Shown: positions 63,656 to 64,000 of the stretch, in pieces
Numbering within the stretch: position 1 is the stretch's first letter
Layout of the letters: each line of letters starts with the position of its first letter
NCBI RefSeq assembly: GCF_003313335.1
Contig: NZ_QMHP01000008.1
Span: forward strand, 95,383 to 159,382
Source: Pedobacter zeaxanthinifaciens
Lineage (GTDB): Bacteria > Bacteroidota > Bacteroidia > Sphingobacteriales > Sphingobacteriaceae
DNA length: 64,000 nucleotides
Direction: 5' to 3'
Program-made: the position numbers and the translations under genes
The notes under the pieces: model-generated
Told to the model about the DNA's origin: nothing
Database searches by the model: none
Seen by the model: the letters and a program-made list of their open reading frames with translations, nothing else

Positions 63656-64000
63656 ATGCACCACTATGAAAACAAACTCGGCATTAAAGCTTGGGCGGAG
63701 GCCGATCGCCCCAGAGAAAAATTATTACAGCAGGGCCGCCGGCAGCTTACCGATGCAGAACTTATCGCTATTTTAATTGGTTCGGGCAGTAGAAACGAAA
63801 CTGCTGTTGACCTGAGCAAGCGTATTTTGAGCTCTTGCCAAAATGATTTACAACGTTTGGCACAATTGGGCGTTAAAGAACTTTCTAAATTTAAGGGCAT
63901 AGGGGGGGCTAAAGCAATTACCATTGTGGCCGCTTTGGAGTTAGGGCGACGAAGAAAAGACTCAGACAAACCCCAATTGGAAAAACTGATTTCTTCGAAA
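63656..64000 (+). CDS. radC: RadC family protein (JAB-domain, UPF0758), N-terminal part (partial)
   Basis: 115 codons before the window ends. The N-terminal helix-hairpin-helix region is complete: AWAEADRPREKLLQQGRRQL, TDAELIAILIGSGSRNETAV, DLSKRILSS and KFKGIGGAKAITIVAALELG. The JAB/MPN metalloprotease-like domain would follow outside. Function is debated; the old link to RecA-dependent repair is not firm. It begins 16 bases after the thioredoxin gene and may be cotranscribed. ATG 63656 gives the normal family start. Confidence 0.93.
   Translation, partial: MHHYENKLGIKAWAEADRPREKLLQQGRRQLTDAELIAILIGSGSRNETAVDLSKRILSSCQNDLQRLAQLGVKELSKFKGIGGAKAITIVAALELGRRRKDSDKPQLEKLISSK

Overview
The window looks like chromosome of a Bacteroidota species, most likely Sphingobacteriaceae close to Pedobacter. 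The evidence is Bacteroidota-type promoters (TTTG or TTG, 17-21 bases, then TAnnTTTG), a SusC/RagA receptor, a subtilase with a type IX secretion tail, a monomeric isocitrate dehydrogenase, a fused RibBA and AT-rich spacers. No organism name is given, so the family assignment is an inference.

Layout. 1-2769 is the edge of a polysaccharide utilisation locus: the start of a SusC-like receptor (minus), a divergent AraC regulator and a CE2-type acetyl esterase. 2846-8143 holds an MFS exporter, tRNA-Met, a START-like protein, an LptF/G permease and RibBA. 8275-13981 holds a giant TamB-like protein divergent from tsaD and a small membrane protein.

14028-28105 is an accessory island for a surface glycan or glycolipid. 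It has three radical SAM enzymes with B12-type N-terminal domains, a winged-helix/nucleotidyltransferase-fold protein, a GT87-like mannosyltransferase, a CxxCH protein, GT2 and GT4 glycosyltransferases, three methyltransferases and a flippase. It is bordered by tsaD on one side and recA on the other. This is the best candidate here for an undescribed pathway.

28164-37586 carries recA, nth, mtgA, an AsmA-like protein and an HdrB/HdrC-like iron-sulfur pair. 37820-45828 is a mixed zone: tRNA-Phe, a DMT transporter, an orphan SUKH immunity-like gene, an Arr-type ADP-ribosyltransferase with a helical N-terminus, DinB, SRPBCC and VOC proteins, and icd. 45972-50881 has the T9SS-secreted subtilase, tdk and an acidic protein of unknown function.

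51003-57037 is the rod-shape operon mreB-(four-helix protein)-mreC-mreD-mrdA-rodA on the minus strand. 57711-64000 holds purH, a two-domain DUF4394 lipoprotein, purN, rpsT, a TlpA-type thioredoxin and the start of radC.

The spacers are rich in repeats: palindromic elements (4341, 25451, 57204), a modular element in two versions (30131-30624 and 57165-57329), tandem duplications of about 118 and 177 bp, and degenerate short-unit tracts. Two genes show start-region anomalies. The GT2 gene appears frameshifted at a T run, and the TamB-like gene has no ATG, GTG or TTG upstream of its membrane anchor.
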